Source: Cellvibrio japonicus Ueda107
GTDB lineage: Bacteria > Pseudomonadota > Gammaproteobacteria > Pseudomonadales > Cellvibrionaceae
Length of the DNA: 64,000 nt
NCBI RefSeq assembly: GCF_000019225.1
Contig: NC_010995.1
Location: 1,744,501-1,808,500, forward strand
Direction: 5' to 3'
Numbering within the stretch: position 1 is the stretch's first letter; every line of letters starts with the position of its first letter. The translations under genes were made by a program, and so were the position numbers. The notes under the pieces are model-generated. The model was not told where the DNA came from. It made no database searches and worked only from the letters and a program-made list of their open reading frames with translations. Of this stretch, positions 34,062 through 42,874 are shown piece after piece.

Positions 34062-35228
34062 TCAAATTGGCAGGCAAATGGCGATTCCTTCTTGCTCGAT
34101 CGTTCTTGGCAGAAGGTTTTGGGAGAGTGGTTCCCAGCCAGCATCGCGAGCGTGTCGTGCCATGTTGGTGCGGGTGGCTTCCGTTGCTTCGGAATACCTC
34201 ACTCCATCCAATTGTTCGGCATCCATCAGCCATGGGTGAAAGGTATGCCGCCGGATACACTGCTTCCTGATGTGTGCTGCAATCCTGAACCCACCTTGAT
34301 CGATATCGCCCCAGTGATAGACGGGAATCGATTCTGGCAGCGAGTCCAGAATGCTTGCGTAAGCGCGGCACCAACTGGGAGATGGCATACCTCCCGTGAA
34401 GAGAATCAGACCAGAGGCAGCATTCGTATCTTGGCTGGCCAGATGGAAAGTGGTCAGGTTCTCGATACTCAGAACCCACGCCGGTGTTCCCGCATATCCG
34501 GTGATGTGTCGGTTGGAGACGCCAATGAAGGGCCATGCGATTGGGCAGCGTTGCGATGGATGCAATTCCAGTGTGCCCGTACCGGCCACCAGAAAGGGCT
34601 GGGGTTCCTTGAGCAGGCCCAATGCACCGAACACTTCTTCCTGTTGCCTTGCCGACGAGGAGAGACGCTCGGCGGTAAGCAAATCAATGTGACGTGCAAG
34701 TGCTTCAATTCGCTTTGTATTCTGAAACAATTGACGGCTGAGAACGCGAACGATCTGGTCGTCGTCATCGGCTTGCTTCAGGGCTTCCAGTGCCCTCAGC
34801 GCGTCAGCGAAATCGCGGGCGCTATCGGTGCCGAGTCCACGCGGTGATTTCAGTTGAGCCCAAGCCTCAAGCAATTCGGCAACACGCGGATATCCGGCCA
34901 GCCAAGGATGCAGGATGGTTTGTGCTGCCTGTACCGATTCGGATAGGGTGGCAGTGCCAAGAAAGCAGGCCAGCTTGTTCATGTCCAGCAGACGAACTTT
35001 CTCCAAAGGGTGGTCTTCACCGCCTTGTTTGGCCCATTGCAACCCTACGGCACCAGCACGTTCGGCGGCAGTGAAGCAAAGGTGGCAATGCTGGCGTTCC
35101 TCATAGCTTTGTCGCCAATACGCGGAGCCAGGGTTGAAAGCTGTCTGGATGGCTCGATCCGAGCCTCGGAGCAAGGCCCGTTCGCCTCGTTTCAGCAGAT
35201 CGGCCAGCACGTCGTCACTCAGAGGCAT
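34062..35228 (-). CDS. jetD: Wadjet JetD (DUF3322/DUF2220, Toprim nuclease subunit)
   Basis: 388 residues. JetD is the nuclease that, in the JetABCD complex, cuts small closed circular plasmids after loop extrusion. The C-terminal half shows the Toprim-like layout: IENLTTFH with the Glu, the Gly turn FTGGMPSPSW, and YHWGDIDQGGFRI supplying the metal-binding Asp pair. The N-terminal DUF3322 half is helical. It overlaps the end of jetC by 14 bases and is the last gene of the operon, just inside the left repeat of the island. Confidence 0.9.
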   Translation of the reverse strand: MPLSDDVLADLLKRGERALLRGSDRAIQTAFNPGSAYWRQSYEERQHCHLCFTAAERAGAVGLQWAKQGGEDHPLEKVRLLDMNKLACFLGTATLSESVQAAQTILHPWLAGYPRVAELLEAWAQLKSPRGLGTDSARDFADALRALEALKQADDDDQIVRVLSRQLFQNTKRIEALARHIDLLTAERLSSSARQQEEVFGALGLLKEPQPFLVAGTGTLELHPSQRCPIAWPFIGVSNRHITGYAGTPAWVLSIENLTTFHLASQDTNAASGLILFTGGMPSPSWCRAYASILDSLPESIPVYHWGDIDQGGFRIAAHIRKQCIRRHTFHPWLMDAEQLDGVRYSEATEATRTNMARHARDAGWEPLSQNLLPRTIEQEGIAICLPI

Positions 35229-38200
35229 GTTCGGTTTCCGCGATCTTGCTTATGGCCTGTTCCAGCAACTCTGGATGCAGCAGGTAATTGTCGCTTTGCA
35301 GTAGCTCGCGTGCTTCGTCCAGGACCACATTCTTGGTCAGCTGGATGGTGCGCGAGCCGTAGCGGGCCATGTCGTAGTAGATGTTCAGGAATGAAGACAT
35401 CTTGGCTTGATCCGTTTCCGGGCCGGCCATGACCAGTTGCAGGCCAAGCGCGTTGAGGTAGTCGGCGGTGGCGCGGACGTTCTGTGCATCCATCTTCTCG
35501 AACGCTTCGTCCAGCAGCATGATGCCGCCACCCGCGTTGCTGCCACGGCTCTTGCCATAGGCAGCGGCCAGCGCGGCACCGAAGATGACATACAGCGGTG
35601 TGCGATGCTCGCCGCCGGAGCCCGGCCCCAGGCGCTTGCTCAACAATCCGATGGACTTGTTCTGGGTAAATATTTCCACGTCGTAGCTGAAGAAGCGCCG
35701 GTGATCGTTGAGCGGGCTGGTTTCCTGCAACAGTTCGGAGCTGGCATCGCCTTCGACAAGAGCCTTGAACTCTTCCGGTACCTTACCCGAACCGCCGAAG
35801 ATGTCCTCTTCGGCAGCACCATGCTCGCGTACACGTTTGAGAAAATCGTACAGCGCACGATGTTGTTCGACGGGCGTGTATTTGAAGCGGTAACGCTCGC
35901 CATTGCTGAATTCTGGTGCGTGCTTCAATACCTCGTTCAATCCGCTGATTTGTTCTTCGATGGCCTCGAAGCCTTCCAGCAGGGTTTGCGCCACGTCAGT
36001 GCGGAACACCTTGACCGCCGCGTCATAGGCTTCTTGTGATTTGGCTTCCTGCTCTGCCAGTTCCAAATCTTCCAGACGCTGCTTGTCGTTGAGGATGAAC
36101 TTGTAGGCGCGCTCCCATTGGTTGTTGGTGATGTCGGTGTTCTGCAACTGGAAGTCGCGCAGGTAGAAGGTAAATTTGCTCCATGCATCGCTATCGTGGG
36201 TATTTGCCGCCTTGTCTGCATTGCTGATGGCGGTTTGCAATGTCCTCATCAGTTCATTCCAGTTTTCACCGTGGCGTTCGTCGTAACGAACACGATGACG
36301 ATCTACTTCGTTGGCGTTGTACAGCGGATGCTGGCGGGTCTTGGCTTCGTCTAGCGCTGCCAGTTTTTGCTGCTCAACAAACTCGTCGATACGGCGCTGC
36401 GTGTTGTCCACTTCGTTAGCTAGGCGTGACTTGAGTTCAATCAGCTGTTTCTCTTTGTCACTTGCATCGGTCAGCTGTTTGCAGGCCGCCTCGAAGTTAA
36501 CATTCAGGCTGACAAGTCGATCCGATTGGGTGGAAAGCAGAGCATTCTGCAGGTCGAGCAGTTCGCGGTTGCCTGCCGCCGCTGCCGTGAACAGTTCTTC
36601 CAGCCGTGGGTAAGTGGTTTCGGTGTCGGCAAACAAGGCCAGACGCTGCTCGACCGGGGAGATGAGATCAACCTGCGCCTTGGCGCGTTTCAGCGCGCCT
36701 TGTGCTTCATCAAGGGCTTTTTGGGCGGCATGGCGTTGTGTATCGCTATCGCTGCGGCCAATCAATAGTTCGTCGGGGGCGGACAGGCGGATGCGTTCCA
36801 CGCCGCCGCCGGAACTGACCATGCCGTCGCGGGAAATCGCTTTGGTTCCGGCTTGCAGTTGTTCTGCACTGTCGGCCAAGGACAATTGGCCCAGTTCACC
36901 TTGCAGATAACGCACGGCGGCCTGATTTTCGCCCTCAACCAATTGCGCGGCGAATGTGCCGCTGCTCTTGGCGATCCATGGCCTTCCGCGTGACGGCAGA
37001 GCGAGCTTGACCTTGAAAACGCTGCGGGCTTCCTTGTGTTCCTTGTAGATGCGGATAGCATCCAATTCCCGGTTTTCGGGTACGAGCAGGGCATCGGCAT
37101 GAGTGCTCAGATAGGTTTCCAATGCGGGTTGCCATTGTGGGTCGCCAATTTTCACCAAGTCGCAGATGGGAGTGGCATGAATGTCTGCGTCAGCCAACAA
37201 GCGTTGCAATGCGATTACGGCGGGTCGCAGTTGCGCCTGCCCGCGTTGGCTACGCTCCCGTGCGGTGCGTGCATCGCGCAGCTCATCTTCTGCTTTTTTG
37301 GCGCCATGTTCGGCGGCGGACAAAGCCTTGTTGACCAGGCTGCGTACACGGGCCATCCCCTGCATAGCTGATTGAATAGCCGCCGGCTCGGGAACGTGAA
37401 GGGCTTCAGCCTGCTGTTGCAGCTCGTGTAATTGTTGGATGGTGTTTTCGAAGTCGTCTTGATAGCGGGCCATCTCGGGCAGTTTTCCGGCAGAAATGGC
37501 GGTTTCCTGCGCTAGTCTCAACAGGTTGTTCAGTTCCTGGCGCGTGTTGGCGTGCTGGGTTTCCTTGTCCTTCAGGCTCTTGGATTCGCTGGCTTGCTTC
37601 AGGTATTCCGGGTCCGCATTGCGGAGTTCGAAAGTGTGGTCGCGGGCTTTTTGTGCCTGGGCCTTTTCAGTCTCGGCTCTACCCAAGTCCAGCAAAGTGG
37701 TTTCAAGTTGCTGCTTCAGTTCCTCAGCTTTATCCTGTTGTTCGTCCAATGCTTCGGCGATGCGTTCGGCTTCATAGAGCGCACGCAGCGCATCCAGATT
37801 GGCGTGGGTGGTGCGCTCGCGCTTGACCTGTTCGTATTTGTCGGCCACGGTGCCAGCACGTTCGATACGCTCGACCAAGCGACAGATCATTTCGCGCACG
37901 TCGCGGAATTGTTCCAGCCGTATGCGGAACGCTTTCACATTGGTCAGTCGCTGTTCAATCAAGTGCTGGCGCAAGGTTTCGTTGAGGTCGTCCACGTCCT
38001 TGTTGAGCTTGAGTGAGCGGGCGAAGGCCGAGCGGATGGCGCGGGTATTGGGGCGTTCGCCGGGTGAGGCCAGATGACCGACGAAGAGCTGTCGGAGGAA
38101 GTCCTCGCGGTTCTGGGTGAATACGGGTGTGGTACCCTGCATCGTACATAGATCCTTGGCGATGTGCTGGAACTTGCGCCAAGGCAGAATTGTTTCCCGC

Positions 38201-38637
38201 TCAGCATCGGGGTCGATGTGGTTGCAGGTGCTCAAGGCCACGCCCGGCAAGATGTAAAGACTGTTGAAGGTGTGATTCGGGTCTTCAACACTGGCGGCAA
38301 GGGATACACCTGCCGTGACAGGAATGTTCGTTTCAGGATCGCGAAAAACCAGATTGATATAGGTATTGGCCGAAGTGCGGCAGCGTTCAGTATCGCTCTG
38401 GCCATACACGCCCAGGCAGTATTCACGCAGGCTGCGGGCACGCTTCTTGCCCTCGCCGGAAGCGTTGAAGTGGGTTTTGTTGCTGTCAGCGGCCAGTAGC
38501 ACGGTCTGGAAGGCATCCAGCAGCGCGGTTTTTCCGGTACCGTTGGGGCCGAGGAAGGCGGTATTTTTGCCAAGTTCCAGATCCTCCCGTTCGTACAGGA
38601 AGTATTGAACCATCCCCAGGGCTTCAAGCTGTTTCAT
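35215..38637 (-). CDS. jetC: Wadjet JetC, SMC-like ATPase
   Basis: 1140 residues. Condensin/MukB-like motor of the Wadjet plasmid-defence complex. The ATP-binding head is split: Walker A GPNGTGKT (30-37) near the N-terminus, signature-like GSGGEHRTPLY and Walker B GGGIMLLDEAFEKMD near the C-terminus, separated by long coiled coils (about 260-420 and 620-900) and a hinge-like segment around 460-600. The ATG at 38637 (MKQLEALGMVQYFLYERED) is chosen because an upstream extension reads into jetB in another frame without conservation. It overlaps jetB by 14 bases. Confidence 0.92.
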   Translation of the reverse strand: MKQLEALGMVQYFLYEREDLELGKNTAFLGPNGTGKTALLDAFQTVLLAADSNKTHFNASGEGKKRARSLREYCLGVYGQSDTERCRTSANTYINLVFRDPETNIPVTAGVSLAASVEDPNHTFNSLYILPGVALSTCNHIDPDAERETILPWRKFQHIAKDLCTMQGTTPVFTQNREDFLRQLFVGHLASPGERPNTRAIRSAFARSLKLNKDVDDLNETLRQHLIEQRLTNVKAFRIRLEQFRDVREMICRLVERIERAGTVADKYEQVKRERTTHANLDALRALYEAERIAEALDEQQDKAEELKQQLETTLLDLGRAETEKAQAQKARDHTFELRNADPEYLKQASESKSLKDKETQHANTRQELNNLLRLAQETAISAGKLPEMARYQDDFENTIQQLHELQQQAEALHVPEPAAIQSAMQGMARVRSLVNKALSAAEHGAKKAEDELRDARTARERSQRGQAQLRPAVIALQRLLADADIHATPICDLVKIGDPQWQPALETYLSTHADALLVPENRELDAIRIYKEHKEARSVFKVKLALPSRGRPWIAKSSGTFAAQLVEGENQAAVRYLQGELGQLSLADSAEQLQAGTKAISRDGMVSSGGGVERIRLSAPDELLIGRSDSDTQRHAAQKALDEAQGALKRAKAQVDLISPVEQRLALFADTETTYPRLEELFTAAAAGNRELLDLQNALLSTQSDRLVSLNVNFEAACKQLTDASDKEKQLIELKSRLANEVDNTQRRIDEFVEQQKLAALDEAKTRQHPLYNANEVDRHRVRYDERHGENWNELMRTLQTAISNADKAANTHDSDAWSKFTFYLRDFQLQNTDITNNQWERAYKFILNDKQRLEDLELAEQEAKSQEAYDAAVKVFRTDVAQTLLEGFEAIEEQISGLNEVLKHAPEFSNGERYRFKYTPVEQHRALYDFLKRVREHGAAEEDIFGGSGKVPEEFKALVEGDASSELLQETSPLNDHRRFFSYDVEIFTQNKSIGLLSKRLGPGSGGEHRTPLYVIFGAALAAAYGKSRGSNAGGGIMLLDEAFEKMDAQNVRATADYLNALGLQLVMAGPETDQAKMSSFLNIYYDMARYGSRTIQLTKNVVLDEARELLQSDNYLLHPELLEQAISKIAETEHASE

Positions 38638-39223
38638 CGGTGTCTTCCTCTCCCGGTGTATTGGCATAGGCGGCCAGTTGCAGCAGAGCCATTTCGCCCA
38701 GAACATCGACAATGCCAGGTCGAATCGCGACCTGGAGACGCTGCTCGTCATGGGTGTCTTCCAAGCGGACGATGCCGTAGCGCTTCATTGCCTGCAACTG
38801 TTCTTCAAGTACGGCCTTTGTCGGTAGCTCGCGGTTGAGCAAATCCTTGTAGGCGCGTTCGAGTTCGATCATGTCCACAAAGGCTTCGCCTGCTAGGATC
38901 TCGGTGGCGTGCATCTTGTCGTCATACAGGCGGCGCAGCACCAGTGCCAGGCGGGTGTCTGATAATCGCATCTTGTCGGCAACATACTGACTTGGTGTGG
39001 CTACCACGTAGCCCATGTGTGGGTTGTGGGTGATGGTCATGCCGAGCTGGGCGAGCAGGTTGTCGTAGTCCTTGCGGTGCTTGACGATCAATTCGTAAGC
39101 GATGCGGCTTCGTCGGTCACTGGCATACAGCACCTGCTCCATGACCAGTTGGTAGCCAGCCTTCTGGTAGTCGATTTCGGCGTAAATCTGGCTTTGAGCA
39201 GCCAGGCGTTCCCAGTGGCTCAT
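38624..39223 (-). CDS. jetB: Wadjet JetB (DUF4194)
   Basis: 199 residues, MukE-like kleisin-associated winged-helix subunit. Recognisable DUF4194 pattern: VMEQVLYASDRRSRIAYELI, HNPHMGYVVATP, RLALVLRRLYDD and FVDMIELERAYKDLL. It starts at ATG 39221-39223, overlapping the jetA stop by one base, so translation is coupled. The acidic C-terminus overlaps jetC. Confidence 0.88.
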   Translation of the reverse strand: MSHWERLAAQSQIYAEIDYQKAGYQLVMEQVLYASDRRSRIAYELIVKHRKDYDNLLAQLGMTITHNPHMGYVVATPSQYVADKMRLSDTRLALVLRRLYDDKMHATEILAGEAFVDMIELERAYKDLLNRELPTKAVLEEQLQAMKRYGIVRLEDTHDEQRLQVAIRPGIVDVLGEMALLQLAAYANTPGEEDTDETA

Positions 39224-40662
39224 CAGGCGTACTCGCGTTGGATATGGAATCGGGGGTGTTCGAGGTAGGCGTTGCGGGTCGTACCTTCTGGTAGAAAGTC
39301 AATGCGTACGCCCTTGAGCATTTGCAGTTGTGGATCGGAACGGCGCTGCGACGGAGGGCAGGCGCCATGCGCCGCGATCAGCAACAAGCGTTGGTAGCAA
39401 CACAGATCGTTGATCGAGTCGATGGTCAGTTCATCGGAAGTGACGGCCGTGCGGTTCTCCAAGTGGCGCACGACATAATTGGCCAGCTTCACTCTATTCA
39501 CCAAGCGGTTGTCGGCCATGCGCTTGCGCAATTGCTCCATGGCCAGTTCCTGCAAGGTGGGTGGACGTTTTTCCACGGTCGTAGCCATGGTCGGTTTGGC
39601 TACTGTGCGCGGCTTGGCCAGCAATTCCGGGCCAGCGTGCCGGAATCCAGAAGCAGGGAGTAGCGCCACATGGCCTTCGTCCAGTCTATCAGTGGCTTGC
39701 ATAGCGGCTGCGAGTAGCTTGTCCAGTTGCTTGGGCGCGCGCATCTTGTATTCGATAAAGGAAATAGCGCGCTGGTTGGCGTCGCGGATTTCCTCGTCCA
39801 ACCGTTGCAACTGCTCATCCACATCTTTCAGACGCATCAGCAGGCGAGTATCGCGCTCATACAGAAACTCGGCACGGATTCGGTCACCACCGGTTTTCTT
39901 TTCCTGATACCAGGCGATCAGTGCTTCGCGCTGCGCCTCATCGTGCTGGAACTGCAAGGTCATGGCCAGGATCTGCGAGCGGTGTTGCAAAGGATGATCC
40001 TTGGTACGCAACTCGCTGTAGTCGGCGATAAAGACCTTCTCAACGTATTCCTCGAAGAAACCCCGGACGAACTCGCGCGCCGAGGTGCGCTTCATCAGTT
40101 CATCCATCAAATCTTGGACGCGGCAGCCGGTGTTGGCGATGTGGGCCATGCATTGCTTGGCCTGCTTGGCGGCTTCTGCGTATTGGTCGCCGCTGGCCTC
40201 GCCACTGGCTACGGCACGCAGATTGAAATAAATAGAGCGCACCTTGCTGCCAAGAAATTCCGGTTCGTGACGGGCAAACTCACATAGCACGGTATAGAAC
40301 TGGGCGATGACCGGGCGCACCGTAACCATTTCAGCTAGGCCTCGGCGGCGCTGGCTAAGCCAGCCGGACTCGGTCAGGTAGCGGACGATTTCATGTGCGC
40401 GAATATCGATTGGTGTTTCCAGCTCTTCTTCCCAAGGATCGCTGGCAGCTAACAGAGTTTCGATCTTGCGTACGACAACTGACTTGAGTGTTTCTTCACC
40501 AGGGGAGCGGCCACCATCGCCCCACATCTCGTCGATCAGGCGGCACAGCACAATCCAGTAGCGACGAGCGTTACTGGCGGCCAGCGGGCGGAACAGCTCC
40601 GGTGGTAGCCGCTCGAACAACGGTGGAATGTCGTCTGGTTCCAGAGGATTGGATGAACTCAT
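39223..40662 (-). CDS. jetA: Wadjet JetA (kleisin-like subunit)
   Basis: 479 residues from ATG 40662 (MSSSNPLEPDDIPPLFERL); the longer frame from 40767 is not supported. It bridges the JetC heads. N-terminal winged-helix-like region (LFRPLAASNARRYWIVL), long helical middle (about 200-340) and C-terminal globular part. It looks like the DUF5716-type JetA of type II/III Wadjet and not the DUF3375 type; the subtype is a judgement by eye. First gene of the jetABCD operon, 158 bases after hipA. Confidence 0.85.
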   Translation of the reverse strand: MSSSNPLEPDDIPPLFERLPPELFRPLAASNARRYWIVLCRLIDEMWGDGGRSPGEETLKSVVVRKIETLLAASDPWEEELETPIDIRAHEIVRYLTESGWLSQRRRGLAEMVTVRPVIAQFYTVLCEFARHEPEFLGSKVRSIYFNLRAVASGEASGDQYAEAAKQAKQCMAHIANTGCRVQDLMDELMKRTSAREFVRGFFEEYVEKVFIADYSELRTKDHPLQHRSQILAMTLQFQHDEAQREALIAWYQEKKTGGDRIRAEFLYERDTRLLMRLKDVDEQLQRLDEEIRDANQRAISFIEYKMRAPKQLDKLLAAAMQATDRLDEGHVALLPASGFRHAGPELLAKPRTVAKPTMATTVEKRPPTLQELAMEQLRKRMADNRLVNRVKLANYVVRHLENRTAVTSDELTIDSINDLCCYQRLLLIAAHGACPPSQRRSDPQLQMLKGVRIDFLPEGTTRNAYLEHPRFHIQREYA

Positions 40663-40820
40663 TACCCTTGGTGATTTCCTGATATCGTATCCTGAATAAT
40701 TAAGTATCACGGAGTAAGACAAACCGCAATGCTCCTCTAATCCTGCCATCCGATCGATCATCAGCACGGTTTTTCAACGAGTTGTCGAACTTTGTTGTGG
40801 GTGGCGTCGTGAGGCCCCCC

Positions 40821-42167
40821 CTACCGCTTACGCGGCTTCCCCAACAACTCGGACCGCCCAATCATTTTACGCCCACTCTCCGTTCTCTCGGGCTCCGAAA
40901 ATCCCACTTGGGCAATCGCCTCATGCAGTCCTCTGAAAACAACCAAACCCTTCGGGCTTCGCAACGAGGTCATGCCATCATTCCAGGCATACACCATATG
41001 TTTGGCAAGGGTATGCCAACGTGGCTCATTCCTGGCTGCTTCGATCACTTCTTGCCCAACTTCCACTGCAGACTCGCATAAACGCTCTACCATCTCTGCA
41101 TATTGCTTCGGCGTAATGCCTAACCTGGCCTTGAAGAATCGTTCCAAGGTTTTTCCTACCGCCCAGGTTTGCCGCCCATCCACAGACAACCCGGGTGGAT
41201 TGGCTGCATAACGTGGATACGCCTGTGTGGTGACGATGTCATAAGCCGGTGTATAAGCCACATTTTTCAAGCCGGTGTAATACAGAGCGATGTTCTTTGC
41301 ATGGCAATCGGCATTGCGAACGACATAATTGGTCAGCAAATGCCAGCCGAACTGCTCCAGTTGTGTCCGAATGGCCGTAGCAGGCACATATACTCGGGTG
41401 GCATTCAGCACACGCTCGGTTGTCGTTGCATATTTTTCGTGTGGTGGCAGCCCCAGCAAGCCGCAGGCATCCTCGACTCCATGCGTGACGATACCCTGCA
41501 CATCCACATCGAATCGGTCCACGACCAGGATACACCCATCCTCTGACATCCGTGTCCTGGCTACTGGTACGATATTCAGGCGCTCTAGTACCCGCATGGT
41601 ATGGAACTCGTTGAACCCGAGATAAGGCGTACTGTCATCCGAGCCTTTGATGATATAGCGGCTAGTACGCAATGTGGGTTTGCCCACAACATGTGCAGAC
41701 GCGTCCGCATTCTCTTCTGGCGCAATGAACTTGGGTACCATACCGGAGATGGATACACGGGCATACCGGCGTACCAGGCTGGCGAAATGCGCCGTGGTGT
41801 TCTTGGCTTTGAGCAAGGACTCGATCTGCAGAGGCTCCATGTCACCCCCAGGTACCCCGCCTTCAGGCGTGACAGTGACACGTCCAATCCCCATCCCGCC
41901 CACCACCGCCAGCAGTGAAAGATCTGTGCCATCGAGCAGCGGCCCGAATTCTTCGCGAATGATGCTCAGCAGATAGCCTTCGGGTAGGTTCTGGCGAAAG
42001 AAAGGATGCAGGTCGCGTGGCCAGCGCCAGGGCTCCTCACGCACCGGCATCGTCAGGCTGACGAAATCAGTGGGAGCGGTATCTGGCAGATAGCTCAGGA
42101 CATACTCGTCGCGCTCCCGATAGAGTTTGGCGACTGTTCGTCCGCACACGTGCACATCGAGTTTCAT
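40821..42167 (-). CDS. hipA: HipA-type serine/threonine kinase toxin
   Basis: 448 residues. N-terminal HipA-1 region (LPDTAPTDFVSLTMPVREEPW, FRQNLPEGYLL), then the kinase core with a Gly-rich loop region and KGSD, the catalytic loop NADCHAKNIAL and the metal-binding YDIVTT. All key residues are present, so it should be an active toxin kinase; the classic HipA phosphorylates glutamyl-tRNA synthetase. It overlaps hipB by 4 bases. It lies in the island next to Wadjet and may stabilise the island or act in defence itself. Confidence 0.9.
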   Translation of the reverse strand: MKLDVHVCGRTVAKLYRERDEYVLSYLPDTAPTDFVSLTMPVREEPWRWPRDLHPFFRQNLPEGYLLSIIREEFGPLLDGTDLSLLAVVGGMGIGRVTVTPEGGVPGGDMEPLQIESLLKAKNTTAHFASLVRRYARVSISGMVPKFIAPEENADASAHVVGKPTLRTSRYIIKGSDDSTPYLGFNEFHTMRVLERLNIVPVARTRMSEDGCILVVDRFDVDVQGIVTHGVEDACGLLGLPPHEKYATTTERVLNATRVYVPATAIRTQLEQFGWHLLTNYVVRNADCHAKNIALYYTGLKNVAYTPAYDIVTTQAYPRYAANPPGLSVDGRQTWAVGKTLERFFKARLGITPKQYAEMVERLCESAVEVGQEVIEAARNEPRWHTLAKHMVYAWNDGMTSLRSPKGLVVFRGLHEAIAQVGFSEPERTESGRKMIGRSELLGKPRKR

Positions 42168-42427
42168 GGACCGTCCCCCCGCCGTTGCTCGGCCAGAATA
42201 TCCTCGACGGTCCGCACGTACCCTTGTTTGACAGGCTTGAGGTCGTAGCCTGCGGTTTCCAGCAATCGTAGCAATACGGAAACGCTCATATCGCCTTTGG
42301 CAAGTGTCTCCATTCTGGCAACGGTCGTGCGGGAGACTCCGGCACGTTGGGCCAGGGCTTCCTGGCTCAGGCCAGCTTCTCTACGCACACTACGTAACAA
42401 GTCTGCAACATCAGCTAATGTTGTCAC
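42164..42427 (-). CDS. hipB: HipB-type antitoxin, XRE-family repressor
   Basis: 87 residues with a classic helix-turn-helix (LRSVRREAGLSQEALAQRAG then VSRTTVARMETL). The C-terminal tail ends in a charged stretch. As in other hipBA pairs, the antitoxin comes first, overlaps the toxin gene, and is expected to repress its own promoter. A near-palindrome at 42472-42483 upstream is a possible operator. Confidence 0.9.
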   Translation of the reverse strand: MTTLADVADLLRSVRREAGLSQEALAQRAGVSRTTVARMETLAKGDMSVSVLLRLLETAGYDLKPVKQGYVRTVEDILAEQRRGDGP

Positions 42428-42471
42428 TGTGTCTCCTGGGCATCAAAAATTGGCATTAACAACCAAAATGT

Positions 42472-42483
42472 ATCTCATGGGAT
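42472..42483. promoter_or_regulatory. Near-palindrome upstream of hipBA
   Basis: ATCTCATGGGAT matches its reverse complement at 10 of 12 positions and lies 45 bases upstream of hipB. Possible HipB operator; a single site only. Confidence 0.3.
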
Positions 42484-42718
42484 GCATCAATACAAGGACT
42501 GTTTCTGAAAGGACTTATTTCAACATGAGAGAGCATACAAAAGAGATTTTTGCGGCTTATAGGCATCTAACTGATCAACTCTAGCTGATTTTGATGCTCA
42601 GGAGATACAGTGCACACAGCCAACAGCAGTCATTTGGATTAGGGTCAAAATCGAGGCTAAACTCTTCGAATAGAAAACAATAATCTGTTCAATATCAGCA
42701 CGATACAGGCTCGATGCA

Positions 42719-42753
42719 AGTCTCGTTTCCCGCTCCAGATTGTGATCTACAGA
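42719..42753. repeat. attR-like direct repeat (tRNA-Gly 3' fragment)
   Basis: Identical to 33844-33878: the last 19 bases of tRNA-Gly plus 16 downstream bases. The tRNA part upstream of it is missing, as expected for the far end of a tRNA-integrated element. With the left copy it brackets 8.8 kb carrying jetABCD and hipBA. Confidence 0.85.
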
Positions 42754-42778
42754 TTTTTACACAATTCTGTAAGTCGTT

Positions 42779-42805
42779 GAAAAAAGGGGCTTTTGCCCCT
42801 TTTTT
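42779..42805. terminator. Second copy of the tRNA-type terminator
   Basis: aaaaaggggc-tttt-gcccctttttt, a 10-bp stem with a T-tract, duplicated from 33906-33930 as part of the imperfect repeat. Confidence 0.85.
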
Positions 42806-42874
42806 CATTTCAGTCCTTCCAATGTATTTTCAGTAAAGACATATTTTCCCCGTGTTAGGTGATTGCGGGCTTGT

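Larger units (their letters stand above)
42428..42874. other. Non-coding right end of the island
   Basis: About 450 bases without a convincing gene. It holds the hipBA control region, then AT-rich DNA, then the right-hand repeat (42719-42753) and a copy of the tRNA terminator. No integrase or excisionase fragment is visible, so the island cannot excise by itself. Confidence 0.6.

Noticed and set aside
42297..42584. 95-codon plus-strand frame opposite hipB
   Set aside because: Most of it is antisense to hipB and the rest has no domain or ribosome site.
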